The notes below the pieces were generated by a model. That model saw only the letters and a list, made by a program, of their open reading frames with translations, was not told the DNA's origin and ran no database searches. Positions 47,986-59,974 of a stretch of 64,000 nucleotides of DNA are shown here, in pieces. A program made the translations under genes and the position numbers. The stretch is from contig CM070508.1 of NCBI GenBank assembly GCA_036346375.1, positions 36,166,862-36,230,861 of the forward strand, in the 5' to 3' direction. The stretch's first letter is position 1; the number at the start of each line of letters is the position of its first letter. This stretch comes from Guadua angustifolia (taxonomy: Eukaryota > Streptophyta > Magnoliopsida > Poales > Poaceae).

Positions 47986-50511
47986 TTATCGGCCTTCTGG
48001 ACGTGCAATATCTGAAAAGATGGATTCCTGTCCTGCAGAACTCATTGTAGAGTGAGTCGATGGTTCGTCTGGGTGCACCCTGGTCATCTCAAGGGATGAC
48101 GTCCCCCCAGCACAGCTGCCATTGTCCTCTGCACTCTCCTGCAGCTGGAGTGCGACCTCGAGGTTCCCAAGTACATCACCCATGGATGGCCTATCCATGC
48201 TGTAATCAGCAACACATCGCTCCGCTAGCTTTGCAAATTTCCTGAAGCATTGAGGGGTGATTTTCCCCTCCAGATGGGGGTCGATGATCTCGTTGAGCAC
48301 ACCTCTCTTTTGGCAAGAAAGCGCCCAGTCACGCAAGCTCACTTGCCCCTCAGGAAGTCCCCTGTCTATCACAGGGCGCGCACACAGGATCTCAAACAAC
48401 ACGACCCCGAAGGAGTACACATCTGATTTCTTGGTGAGACGCTGCTGCCGGAAGTACACCGGATCAAGATATCCGAAGGTGCCTTTCACAGCGGTGCTCA
48501 CGTGGGTGTTGCCAATGTCTGGACTGGCCTTAGAGAGCCCAAAGTCAGAAACCTTTGCCACAAAATTGTCATCTAGTAGAATGTTGGTGGTCTTCACGTC
48601 ACGGTGGATGACTGTTTGCTTGTCGCCAGTGTGCAGGTAATGCAGCCCCCGAGCTGCACCAATGCAGATCTCAAGGCGCTGCTGCCACCGCAGTGGTGGA
48701 TTTTTGGTGTTGTATAAGTGATCACGAAGTGTTCCATTAGCCATGTAGTCATACACCAGAATCATCTCATTCTTGTCCTCACAGTACCCAATTAAAGACA
48801 CAAGGTGGCGATGGCGGAACTTGCACAACATCTCAATTTCGGTCTGGAACTCATGAAAGCCCTGCTGGGATTTCTGGTTGGCACGCTTGATCGCCACCTT
48901 TGTCCCTCCGTCTATCTCTCCACGGTAGACATTCCCGAAACCCCCTCTGCTGAGGAAACAGGCTTCATCAAAGTTATTGGTGGCAACCTGGATTTCCGCA
49001 AATGAGAAATGACGGCAGAGATGTCCGTTGTTGGCCTTGCCAGAATTCCTTGATACCTTCTTTCGTCTGCATATAGCACACATGCTGATAAAAGCAATCA
49101 ATAACAGAACAAAACCACCAATAACTGCTAGTGTGGCGTCTTTCAATTTTCTTGCACCGCTAGATACCCCGTTAGGATCCACATCACTGTTTGGTGGAAG
49201 TGGAGGGTTGAGCCCAGAAAGATCATTATTTCGGCTTCTCTGGAACTTGAGGACCTCAAGGCCATTCAGTATTGAATCATCATACTCCGGTCTGCTTGAG
49301 ATATCAGGGTAAAGTGCAACCCACATGTCTGTCTGACCAGAACCAGTTGTGTTGACAATGTAGTCGGCGTAGACAGGTGTTCCGATTCCTCCGCTCCAAC
49401 GGATAACATCCATTTTCTGTTGTGCTGTCTGGTTGTTAATGTATATGAAGAACACCCTCTGGTTCACCTTGGTTATGGGATACTGGATCTCACAGAAATG
49501 GAACCTGAGAAGGTAGTGGAACCCCGCATCAACCGGTAAAATCCATGTAAGGTTGTAATTCAGGTTGATCTGAGCAGTTGGTCCCATTGACCGTGCTGTC
49601 TCATACATGCGCATCGGCGCAATGTAATTTGGGAAGTTAGGCGGATACTTGATTGTGAGATTGCTGTCTTTGGAGTAGTTAACACCAATAGCAGCACCAT
49701 AAATGTAACGGGAATCATCATCCCAAGAGCGGTAAAAGTCAGAATCATAATATGGGGAGATAGTTTGCCCTCCAATATTGAGCCGATACATTGTTTGGAA
49801 GCTTGTGCTAGAAGAAATTGGAAATGGATATGGCTCCCTGCCACTGACGAAGGTTGGCATTGGTGTTGTGAAGATGTCAGGTGTGGGCACAAGCTCGATG
49901 CCATTCACAAATGCAAAGGAACTCTTTTGGTGCACAGATGGGGCAAAGGTGAGCTCAAGGCTGCCTGAGGTAACATTCACAGAGAATTCATAGACAAGAT
50001 AGACATAATTCATTGCCTGAGCAGTTTGTGAGGCACTGAAATTTCTTAGTAGGACGAGACTCCCTGCAGTAACGCTAAACAAGACATTGGCGGCATCATA
50101 GTCACCATAAATGGCTGGATAGAAGTAGAGGCGGACGAACATTTGGCCAGGGTTAACTGGAAACAAATAGGTGTAATTTGACATAAAGATGCGGGCGCTC
50201 ATGTAAGGGACCATGGAGGGGAGTGAAGGGTCTCTGTCTCTGGCAGTTTCCATGAAGCCGTTCAGCGATGGTGCGAACTTGGAGCTTGCATCACCATCCC
50301 ACGTTCGGCCATCATTATCACTGCTAGGGCCAGAGGCTCCGCAATTTAGGCGGATCTGACCAGAACTTGTGGAGTTGTTATTGGCCTCCACTGCAACTGA
50401 CATTGAAGTAAACATTGGGAGGCAAAGGAGGGTATGTAGTAGGAGTAGGTGCACCAATTTTGTAGATGATGTGTTAAGATTAAGTATTTGAAGATTTCTG
50501 TAAAGCAACAT
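47986..50511 (-). CDS. FERONIA-type CrRLK1L malectin-domain receptor kinase
   Basis: Complete 841-codon ORF. A hydrophobic N-terminus (~residues 18-43) is followed by a malectin-like ectodomain (IRLNCG, then FVRLYFYP, SMGPTAQINLNYNLTW and FHYLLRFHFCEIQYPI), a membrane segment at about 457-482 and a Ser/Thr kinase domain from ~515. Kinase residues visible: K542 (VAIKR), HRD with D638, and DFG at 656-658. Two conserved positions differ: S521 replaces the first Gly of the nucleotide loop (SRGGFG) and V685 replaces the Glu of DPEYF (LDPVYF), the APE-motif equivalent. The C-terminus IFSDIARPEGR resembles FERONIA. FERONIA-type proteins sense cell-wall state and RALF peptides at the plasma membrane. 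A 5'-UTR intron is likely upstream. This is the best host-gene candidate; assignment to a particular orthologue is not made. Confidence 0.93.
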   Translation of the reverse strand: MLLYRNLQILNLNTSSTKLVHLLLLHTLLCLPMFTSMSVAVEANNNSTSSGQIRLNCGASGPSSDNDGRTWDGDASSKFAPSLNGFMETARDRDPSLPSMVPYMSARIFMSNYTYLFPVNPGQMFVRLYFYPAIYGDYDAANVLFSVTAGSLVLLRNFSASQTAQAMNYVYLVYEFSVNVTSGSLELTFAPSVHQKSSFAFVNGIELVPTPDIFTTPMPTFVSGREPYPFPISSSTSFQTMYRLNIGGQTISPYYDSDFYRSWDDDSRYIYGAAIGVNYSKDSNLTIKYPPNFPNYIAPMRMYETARSMGPTAQINLNYNLTWILPVDAGFHYLLRFHFCEIQYPITKVNQRVFFIYINNQTAQQKMDVIRWSGGIGTPVYADYIVNTTGSGQTDMWVALYPDISSRPEYDDSILNGLEVLKFQRSRNNDLSGLNPPLPPNSDVDPNGVSSGARKLKDATLAVIGGFVLLLIAFISMCAICRRKKVSRNSGKANNGHLCRHFSFAEIQVATNNFDEACFLSRGGFGNVYRGEIDGGTKVAIKRANQKSQQGFHEFQTEIEMLCKFRHRHLVSLIGYCEDKNEMILVYDYMANGTLRDHLYNTKNPPLRWQQRLEICIGAARGLHYLHTGDKQTVIHRDVKTTNILLDDNFVAKVSDFGLSKASPDIGNTHVSTAVKGTFGYLDPVYFRQQRLTKKSDVYSFGVVLFEILCARPVIDRGLPEGQVSLRDWALSCQKRGVLNEIIDPHLEGKITPQCFRKFAKLAERCVADYSMDRPSMGDVLGNLEVALQLQESAEDNGSCAGGTSSLEMTRVHPDEPSTHSTMSSAGQESIFSDIARPEGR

Positions 50512-50661
50512 ACTACAAGAAAGACATCATAAAAGTTGTATCATGGCAGAGGATTGGATGTTTGTTGTCGGGTTTGGTTTTAGGGAAGAAATTAGCATTT
50601 GTTGTGTTTTGCATAGTACTCTTGTACACTGAAGGAACGACCAGAAAGCTTGATACTTGAC
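50512..50661 (-). promoter_or_regulatory. probable 5'-UTR intron of the receptor kinase gene
   Basis: One base upstream of the ATG, the - strand carries a pyrimidine-rich acceptor (TGTCTTTCTTGTAG). A donor TTCAG/GTCAAGT lies at 50662/50661, giving a ~149 bp intron. CrRLK1L genes commonly have an uninterrupted coding exon preceded by a 5'-UTR intron, which supports the reading. Inferred from sequence only. Confidence 0.45.
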
Positions 50662-50851
50662 CTGAACATGGGGAAAATATTAGTGGGGAAAAAATTCAGC
50701 AAAGATGAAACAGAAACAAAATGATCCAAGATTGGAGGTTAAGGGGCCTGTGCTAAGGAGCAGAATGAAGGTATTCAAACCAAATTTTACCAAAATTAGT
50801 AGTATTTAGCACAGGAAAAACTTTTTGCACATAAATTGTACACAAAATTGA

Positions 50852-53085
50852 ATTAAGATTTAATTTCTATTGTTTCTCAAAATGGCAGATTTGTTTCCTG
50901 AAAGGGAAAATTAGAACTTCCAGACAAACTATCGCTTCTATTTATATGTACTTTGTCAAAGTTTACTTAAAATCACGGATTAAAAAGTAAAAATTTAAAG
51001 GAAAGAAACAAATAATGCTAACAGCAATATAAAATATTAGCTTATCTTTACTACTTTAAAAGAAGGTAGTAGCGGTGGTTCATCTGCCATCCCTACAGAG
51101 ATTGGATCGGATTAGGTCCGTGGATGATGCCCATCTCAAAGAACTCACTTCTAGTAGTAGGTACGAACATTAACATGAATCTGACTTGCTTTGCTATTTT
51201 TTTGTTTGATGTCATTGTTGTAGGTAGCATGCATCTTTCTTGTTCTTTTTTTACTTTTAGTTTGTTTTTTATGCCCGTTTGGCAATTGTCTATAGTAAGC
51301 ACTAAGATTTCATTAATGATCAGCATGGCTTGCCTGTATGCAGCTATGCAAGTAATTTCATTACCTACTTTCGCTTCCCACCACTAATCCCCTATTTTGG
51401 TGTAAATCAAAAATTACTAAGCATGTTTGGATGCCCCTTGTATGAACAGGTAAGTAGGAGTGGCATATGATTCTAGCAATTGTTTGCAGTATAGTGAATC
51501 CTAAGTTCATTCAACACTTAGTAATAAATATGGTTATCTCAATTTTGAACAAATGGTCCTTCGTTCAAGGTGTCTCCACGATCATGACTCACGACAATAC
51601 AAACAAGCTTAACTTTGGTTGTGACTTTTGACACTTGTGGATGCTACACGGCCGCCGCTAATGCTTTAGGAGGGATGGGCTTTAACTATTTGGCTCACAT
51701 GATGATTTGCACTATATCGGTCGATAGGCTAGATGATAGAACATAATACTGATCAACACTGTTGCGAGTAGTGGGAGGTTGGAGACGATGTGGGCCATAG
51801 CTACTGAATAGCAGGAGAAGAGGAGCCACAAGAGCAAGCCATGGATAGAGGAAGAGCACGGTATGTAAGTCTCTAATCTTGAATCATTGCAATGTTTAAT
51901 ACACCTGACGCCATTGGAGAAACAAGAAACTCACATAGTCGATGCATTGCCATATTTTTCTTCTTAACTGTCATTTAAGGACACAAGCATTTGGCTTACT
52001 ATCAATTGGATATTCCACAATCATTTAATTATGTGACTTAAGTAAGTCATTACCCATGTTACGATTGCTCCTCTGGTTGATAAAGTCCATGCTAGTGAAC
52101 AAATAAGAATGGCAACAATATTGTTGATGCAAATAGAACTACGAATAAAACCGATGTAATGTGATAATTATGTTCCTTCTCTTGGTCCATGATGTTTCTC
52201 TTCTATTGCTTAAAAACAGCTCCGTGTGTCTGAACTGATATTGTTAGTAAAACTGTTGATGGCCACGTGCAAAGGATGTTATTTCAGTGAATGCTATGAA
52301 AAAAAATGAGTACTTTGTTGGAATGCTTAAGTTCGAGAAGAAGATTAACCGGCAGGCGTTGAACAAACCTAACAAGAAGCCTTCGAAAAATTATTTCCTT
52401 TATGCAGCTTCTAACTTTGAAGAAATATGTGGAGAGAAGAATTCAGTATTTACTATTGGTTCTTTTAAATTTAAATCAAACAAAGCCAAGAAAAAGTCCC
52501 GTCTGAGGTATGATACCACGACAAAATTGGATGTCTTGCATGCTTTTTTCTTTTGCATGTATTCTATACGTTGTTTCACGGCAAAACGTTATCTTTGATG
52601 ACCGTTCTATTTTGAATGACATGAAAATTTGTTGTGTTATATATGGATTATTTTCCTTAGGTGAGTTTCTGTTTTCTGAATATGCAGATGTAACTTCTAT
52701 ATTGAATATCTATAGCAACATGATTTAGTATTTATTCTTTAAATACGTAGCAACGCATAGGTGTTTAGCTAGTTAATTAGAAAAAGGCTCAAACTTTTGC
52801 CTCCTAAAAGTACGTACCTAAGATGAATGGCGGACTAAAATTCTGTATCAAATTGCCAGGGAAAATCTGATATGGAGATTGTTTTAACAAAAAAAAAACA
52901 TTTTGGAAAAGTCCCTACCATTTTATCACAATTTTCAGACATGCAGTGATGCAGGTGAGGTCCACCTCATTCTCAGTCGCTGACAAATAAAATTTCTGGG
53001 AAGGTTAAATTTACCTGATAAGGAAGGCGAGGTTATCTAAACTTCCTGGGAAGGCTCCAAAGTGCAAGACAGGTCGATACTTAGT
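50852..53085 (+). repeat. duplicated upstream segment, copy 1 (split by Helitron)
   Basis: The parts 50852-51044 and 52773-53085, joined across the Helitron, resemble 54891-55545 in the same order. Shared phrases include TGGCAGATTTGTTTCC, ATTAGAAAA(A)GG, ACATTTTGGAAAA, TTACCTGATAAGGA and GCAAGACAGGT. Divergence is considerable. No coding sequence. Confidence 0.6.
51045..52772 (+). mobile_element. non-autonomous Helitron (1728 bp)
   Basis: The 5' end TCTTTACTACTTTAAAAG and the 3' end GCAACGCATAGGTGTTTAG with final CTAG fit grass Helitron termini, and the insertion lies between A (51044) and T (52773), the usual Helitron target. A weak palindromic region (TACGTAGCAACGCATA) precedes the 3' end. 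No Rep/helicase ORF is present. A 103-codon frame at 52287-52598 is Lys/Phe-rich and unrecognised; it could be captured sequence. Confidence 0.65.
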
Positions 53086-53350
53086 GAAAATCAAACGAAA
53101 ATCGCTAAAAAAATCAGCACTAAAAACATTCAACTGGTCGATCAATTTTCGATTTTTTTTTACAGAAATTTTGATTTCTTAACCCTTCTATTTCTGGTGA
53201 TTTTCAAGCAATTTTTGACTCGATATTTCTGATTTTTGAATTTTGATTTTTGAATAGTTTTTTCGAAATCGATATTGTAAACCTTGACTTGATATTCAGC
53301 TGGGCAGAATGGGCCAATGACAAGTTGGGAACTGAGACCAAAGATTAGCT

Positions 53351-54705
53351 TGTTGGAGATATACTCTATAGACAATCATAGATATGATTATATTTTCTTA
53401 TGTTAAATATTTATTATCTTGTTCCTTGAATAATGTCATTATTATTTATTAATAAGTATGTGACTTATTTGTAAAACTCTATATATAACTTTGTGATGAT
53501 TATTCTAAAGTGATCCTTAGCCCATAAGCATATGAGGACACAAATGAATAGACTAGCATATGTATTGATTGATGACTATGTTTCATGGGCCATGGATATG
53601 AAGATATCAAACCAATAATATAGACACATGTTAGAAAACATAGAGTTAGATTGACCCACCTTAAGACACTGCATGAACGTTGTAATCTTACTTATAATCA
53701 GTTGGTCTCACATACAATGTGTATGCTATATCCTTAGACTTGAGGTTGACACATATACTCGAGTTGTGTAATGACATACTTAGGAGTTGCCAAACGCTAA
53801 TCCGTAACTGGTTAATTACAAAGGTGGCTTTCAAATTTGTCGTGAAGCATGCTATGAGGCATAGTCAATTAAGATGAGATTTACCCCTCCATACAACAGG
53901 AGAGATATCTTTAGGCCTTTTGTGTGGTCGGATTTCGGAAATACATGGCAATACTACTCGCGGTTAAAGAGTTAACCATAATTGAGGATTCCAAGTCATG
54001 TAATCGAAAAAGAGTGGCCAAGCTAACTAAATAAAGATGGCACATACTCACCTTGAGTTTGACTGACATCATGAGATAAAGAGAAATACATATAACTAAG
54101 TATTATTAAGGTTCGTCCGATGTAATCTTTACATATACTTAAGAGTTGACACGTCCTGTTAGAGACTGCTACTGATTAATGGTTGAGTAAGAGTACTCAG
54201 AGCATATCCAAGTATATGTGAACATATAGGATCATACGCTTAAAGGGTTGGAACTTAATTTGGATGATGATTTGAATTTTGATGGCCTTCGAGATTTTAA
54301 CGAGCCTTTAATGTAGAGACCTATTGTAAGGTATTTGTATAAAGGGAGGGGGTGGTGACTTTAGGGTTAAGAGACACCAAAGAAATTCAGAATTTTTGAA
54401 ACCCTAGCTGTCACACCACCTTCACCTAAAACCTCATAGCCAGGGCTAGCACTTGAGGGAGTGGAGTCCCTACCCTATATGTATGGATACCTTAGAATCA
54501 TTGTTGCGAAGTATCAATGCTAGGACAATGCGTAACCTGTGATGATGACGAGGACGATCCATAACCTTTGATGGCAACGAGGGACTGTTGGAGGAGATGT
54601 GAGACTAGTACGACTACAACAACACCAATGCGCTACAACGACTCTAGTTTCGCTACGGGTTTGCGCTTCTAGTGGTAATTCCGTGATCTATAACTTGCAG
54701 TAGTT
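53351..54705 (+). repeat. copia-type LTR, + orientation
   Basis: Starts TGTTGGAGATATACTC at 53351 and aligns in the opposite orientation with 46540-47873. The TATA-like TTTGTATAAAGGGAGG lies near 54337. No PBS or internal genes follow, and the end was set where similarity to the other copy stops. The stretch 53086-53350 before it is plain A/T-rich DNA. Confidence 0.65.
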
Positions 54706-54890
54706 TCTTAGTTATGCAATAGAAAATTTTGAATTTATGCTAAAGTAGCCTACTTGTTTCCCTTCATAGGTTTCAAGAACTTGGTGAGAAAATAAAGACC
54801 TTCTTCATCTCCTACCACAAAAAAAAAAAAAAGCTTACCAAAAAGTAGGACGATCTTCAACTTCTCAAATAATTTTTTTTTAAAATGTTG

Positions 54891-55545
54891 AATAAGATTA
54901 GATTTCATTAGTGCTGAACAGTGGCAGATTTGTTTCCGAATAGGAAGTGAGAATCTCAAAGACATATTGAAATGGCTAGGTCAAATTTACAAATTTAAGA
55001 AACACACAAACCACAATAAAAAAAAGATTGACAACACAATTAGAAAAGGTTCAAATCTTTGTCTCCTCAAAGTACACAGGATGAATGAGGGGTTAGAACA
55101 CGCATTCAGGAATTCCTATTCCAAAATTGCGGCTAATAGTGTGATCTTGAAGTCCTTTCTGAATTAATATATATTTTGCATTTTGGAAAAATTTCTACCA
55201 TTTAAACAAAATTCTACTAAAATTTTCGGAGATGTAGGTGATGCCCAGTGCCCAATCCTTTCTTGGTCTGACTGAGAAAATTTTCCTTGGTCCACTGAAT
55301 CTTTGTTGGGAGTATGAAATATTTTGTTCAGAACGATTCTCAACTGTGTGCTCAATCATGTATGTATATTGTATATGCACATGTATTCTACATACCAACT
55401 AGCAACTCAAGAACCAAGAACATCAAGGGTGGATAATCAAGGGAAGAAGGAAAAGATGCAATGAACAGGTGTAAAAGTTACCTGATAAGGATGATTAAGC
55501 AGTGTAAACTTTCTGGGAAAGTCTCCAGAGCGCAAGACAGGTGAT
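54891..55545 (+). repeat. duplicated upstream segment, copy 2
   Basis: Direct-orientation partner of 50852-53085. It retains the same ordered phrases and carries no Helitron. It contains no coding sequence. Confidence 0.6.
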
Positions 55546-56357
55546 CGAGTGGTTATTTTTGCTTATTTGGAGGATAAAGTGGTGAGTTGGTGGGTCTTTA
55601 TAGAAGATATGAATGTCGAATTTAACAAGCAAGTCCCCATACTCATTACAATTTGGTGCAGCCATGCAATATTTGTTCACGGGTTATGGAGGACCGGAGA
55701 ACAGAGAGTAGCATTCTATGATATAAAGTTTAAAGAGAAAAATCACATAGTAGCTTTCTAACTTTTTATTAGTGTAGTTCATATTCTTTATCTATCAAAT
55801 ACAACATTTCAATATGTAAACTGTTAAATCTCGGTCCTCCCCTTACCTTGAAGCCTACAGCTCAATTTGTTTTCCAGTGATGGCAAGAATTCATCAATTC
55901 TTCCAAACAAGAAAAATATTCAAATTCAAAATTTTAAGTTGGAGCCTACTATTTTCTTGATTTCTAAAAATGTATACGTTTCTTGTCCTTCGACGATTGA
56001 AAAGAGACCCGGTCATATGTTCAATATAATACAAAACCCAGCATCTCCTTAGCTGTAATGCAAAACCTGCAATGTACATGCTAATCCGGAGAAACTGCGC
56101 CTGGAGACAAGGCAACGAATGGTTTGCCCTTATTCTCTGGATTGTCCTGCATTCTTCACGAAAGCTGCATTATCGCACCACGCTGAAGGACTACCTGTTT
56201 GAACCTAAAGAATGATTTTATCCGAGCTATGGTGTCTCCCATCCATTTGATGGAGTGATTCACACTGAAGGACACCGAGCTTCGTGTCTCCATTGACTGA
56301 AACACTACCCCCATGATCCATCTCCTCGAAGAATAATATCTGAGAGAGCGAACCGCG
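55546..56357. other. no gene seen; includes LINE 5' leader
   Basis: A 70-codon frame at 55549-55761 has no recognisable domain. The 3' part (from about 56110) is probably the LINE 5' untranslated region, but the 5' boundary of the LINE cannot be set because its 3' end and target duplication lie outside the window. Confidence 0.45.
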
Positions 56358-59300
56358 ATGGGACCGTCGCTCCAGACCGTCTCCCCTCCACACCGTTCCC
56401 CCTCCATCCGCAGATCCAGCCCAGATCTTGCTCATCCCCACAACAAATCAGCCAATCCACCCACGGATCCGAACCCCCCGCATCCGGATCTACCGTCTCT
56501 GGGGCAAAAAGCGTTCCAAGACCCGCAGGAGGAGCAAGGCCAGAAGAAGTCCGGTCCGAAAGGGGGAGTGACTAATTCGAAGGAGGAGCCCTCTAAATCG
56601 CCATGTCCGCTTTCGGCAGACCTGGAGCTGCAGGGCAAGGCGCGGTCTCGGGGACAAGGGCACGGCAAGGACCGTTTCCAGTGCAATCCCTCAGGGGCGT
56701 CCGGGAAGCAAGAACCAGGAGGCGCTTCGGCAGAGCTCGACGAAAGTGGTAAGGAGGTCTGGCCAGGGCAGTATTCATCAAGTGCAGCATGAGAGCATTG
56801 AAGACCATAGTGCAGGGCAACATTCATGGGCTGAGACCGAAGGGAAGATCCTCAGATCTAGGCTTCCAGCCGCTCAGAAAGAGAAATGGATTCAAGACGA
56901 TGAGTGCGGGGTTCGACAACACAGCTCACCTCAGCGCGGACCCAGATGGCAATGGACAGATATTCAACATCTCTTGGCAAAGCCCCGAGACACTCCGGAT
57001 GAATCAAATCGAAAGTAGAGTGTGCAAAGACACAATCAGAGCGCATTCATATCAGCCGTTCCAAATGAAGATTCTGGCGGATGGATTCGGGTCAAGCCGC
57101 AGCACTGGTGGCGCAAAGGTCAGACTCATTCATCACCACAAGGCTACTCGAAACACCCCTTTCATCGTCTTAGTGGCTCAGCATTCTTGCAACAGAAGCT
57201 GAAAGGAAGATGTTTTAATTGTCTTGCACCGGATCACTTTGCTGGGTTCTGCGAGGCACCGGTCAAGTGCTGGCAATGCCTCCATTCTGGGCACAAGGCC
57301 ATTCAATGCTCAAGCAGAAGAAGCAGCTTCCATGATAAAGTTCCTGATAGCCGGAGGCCTGCATTCCAAACAAAACACTTCATTGTGCCTCCAGAAGCAC
57401 TCCTCCGAGCATCTCAAACACACCTCTCCTCAGAACTCCTTCCAAAGAGCATACCAAGGGCCACCACCAAAACATACTGCCAAGCTGTCTGGGAAGGTTG
57501 CAGCATGGAGGCACGATATCCCGTCGACCCCAGGGCTAGGCCGGCCAGAGCCTACTGCGCTATCTCGGCTACTGGTGCCATCAAACGTCATCGCGACGAG
57601 CTCATCTACCGGGCGGCGGTATGCTGGTTTGTTGGGAATAGCCATGAAGTGGAGACTTTCGTGGTAGGCGACCTTCTTCGAGACCGCTTCAACCTCGGCC
57701 ACGGCGACTTCCAACTGGTCAAGCATTTCCCAGAGCAGTTTCTGGTAATTTTCTCAGAATCAGCAATAAGAAGGAGGGTGGTCAGCACTGCAGTGGTTCC
57801 TTTCCGGGGCCACGTCTTCAGTTTCGCGGCCTGGTCTGAACAACGCTATGCAACAAACATCAACTTCGAGTTTCGTGTAAAGGTTCGAGTGGAAGGTGTT
57901 CCAATTCACTGTTGGTCGGAAGATGTAGTTGCAAGAGCTTTGGGAAGCAGCTGCGCAGTACACTATGTACAGGAACGCACCAGGCGCAGGGAGAGAACAA
58001 GATCTTTTGATCTCTGGGCATGGTGCTTAGATCCTTGTAACATCCCGAAGGAAGTCACCCTAACTGTGATGGAGCCAGACAGAGAGTTACCTCCCACCAA
58101 TATCCCTCTCCCTCAAGTGGCATTACACTATGATGAGCCTACTGATCTGAAGCGTGGACAAGTTTTCAATCTGCGCAATCACTTGGAGATCGTCGAAGAC
58201 CTCTCCTTCCTCTGTGGCCGTGGCAGCTTCGGTGGCCTACCAAACCGCAAGCACCGCCGGGAGTTTATCTGGACCTATGGGGCTCCGGATGAAGTCAGTG
58301 AGAGAAGGGACAGAGTGGAGCAGGGTAGAAGCAGAGGAAGCGAACAACACCGTCGCTATGATGACCATGATGATGATGACCGCAACCGCAATGATCACCG
58401 ATGCAGCACTCGCAGGCATCGTAGCCTATCCACCTGGGTACGTGATTCCAGATGCAGAGGAGGAGTAGAAGACTGTCACAGTGCATCTTGGAGGGGGCCC
58501 GGAGGATCAGCATCAAGACGCTACAGGCATGATTACTCATCAACTCAACAGACACTGATGCAAACACCAAAATACAGTGCCTTAACAAAGAAGATTGTGC
58601 AAGACAAAGTCCAGAGAAAGGTTACCTTTGCCGAACCGTTTGTGCCAGAGCTGAAGAAATACCAGGAAGGTGTCAAGGCGAATAGCATCAGTTTGGAAAA
58701 CTGTAGGAAGGAGTCATCTGCGACCACCTGTGCTCAGCTGGGGCTACAGGTATGTCAAAATGGTGTCGCACTTAATTTTTCTCACTGTGCCCTGAATGTT
58801 CAAATAGAGGACTCTGTAGCTGATCCAAAAACTGCATGCCACGATGTTTTTGAAACTGATCTTTCGAGCTCTCCAGAAAACTGCATTCCTACACTTCACA
58901 CAAAATTGGGTAATCCTATAGATCAGCCTCCAGAATGCACAAAGACTGCTGTATTAGTTCCTGAAAACCGGGATGAACCAACCTATGAGTGGCTTTCCGA
59001 AGTTAACCGAATAGTTGAGCATGAAAAAATATTGAAACCATAACAACCGATGGGGGTTTTCTTGAGCAACTAACCAGTCCTGTAAGTTAGCCTCCAGAAT
59101 ACACAGAACAATCCATATCAACCAATGGGGGGTTTCTTGAAAAAATAACACTTCCTGAGCACACAGAAGAAACCTTGGCATAGGATAATCCAGCACCTAC
59201 AATCCCACCACACAATCCACCACCGCAAATTTTGCCAGTAGTAATACCACAAGGCTCACCAAAAATGCTACCAGAATTACCTGATATGCGACAGTCTTCA

Positions 59301-59974
59301 TACCAAAAGCATCATCACCCACTACAAGCAAGATAACCAACAGCTGTTCTACCAAAAACACACACCCCCACAATCAGCCGACAAGATCAATAGCATTGCA
59401 GAACATACCACCAGCAGACGAAGCACCAGAAACCATACCATCAGAGAACCTACCGGAAACACCAACAGCACAAGCCCATCCGCCTATAGAGCAAAATGTT
59501 ACAAACGACAAATTGAATTTAGAAGCCTTCATCAATGAGATCTCAAGCAATCCGGAAAGCCCTCTCATTCACATGCCTCCCTGCCTCAACAATAGTGAAA
59601 CCGTTCACTCCAAAGAAAAGCTCCACGCCGAAAACCAATGTTTACCTCGCAAAGTAAAACCGTTCACTCCAAGGAAAAGCTCCAGGCTAGCAAAAAAAGC
59701 CAAAACCAGGGTAGGAAGTAACATGGGCACAATTCAATTAGCGCAAAAGTTGTTAGCATCAAAACTAAAAGATCTCTCTCCTCCAGCCCAACATAATCAC
59801 TCACAATATGATCTTTTTGAACAGCTTGCGAGGCATTTCGAAAGACCGTTAAGCAAAGAAAAGGTTGAAGCCATCCTTCAGCTGGTCAACCAGGGCATAC
59901 TCAAGAAGGGAAGCAGGAAAAAATTGACCAGGGAGACATTGGTGACAAAGGGGTGGATCGGTCTGCGGGACTGA
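56358..59974 (+). pseudogene. LINE ORF1 (DUF4283-like, zinc-knuckle RNA-binding protein)
   Basis: ATG 56358 starts a disordered Pro/Ser-rich N-terminus. Frames change near 56780 and 57025. The main open part (57022-59043) shows two zinc knuckles: CFNCLAPDHFAGFC and CWQCLHSGHKAIQC (57211-57313). An RRM-like DUF4283-type region follows (FVVGDLLRDRFNLGHGDFQL, VRVEGVPIHCWSEDVV), then an Arg/Asp/His-rich stretch (~58330-58400). TAA 59041-59043 and a frameshift separate the C-terminal part (59396-59974), which has a SSRLAKKAKTR motif and FEQLARHFERPLSKEK, familiar from grass LINE ORF1 proteins. ORF1 proteins coat the LINE RNA. This copy is broken in at least three places. Confidence 0.8.

Noticed and set aside
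52287..52598. 103-codon ORF as an independent gene
   Set aside because: Lys/Phe-rich, no recognisable domain, inside a Helitron-like element; kept only as possible captured sequence.
58154..58468. 104-codon ORF overlapping LINE ORF1
   Set aside because: Alternate frame of the Asp/His/Arg-rich stretch of ORF1.
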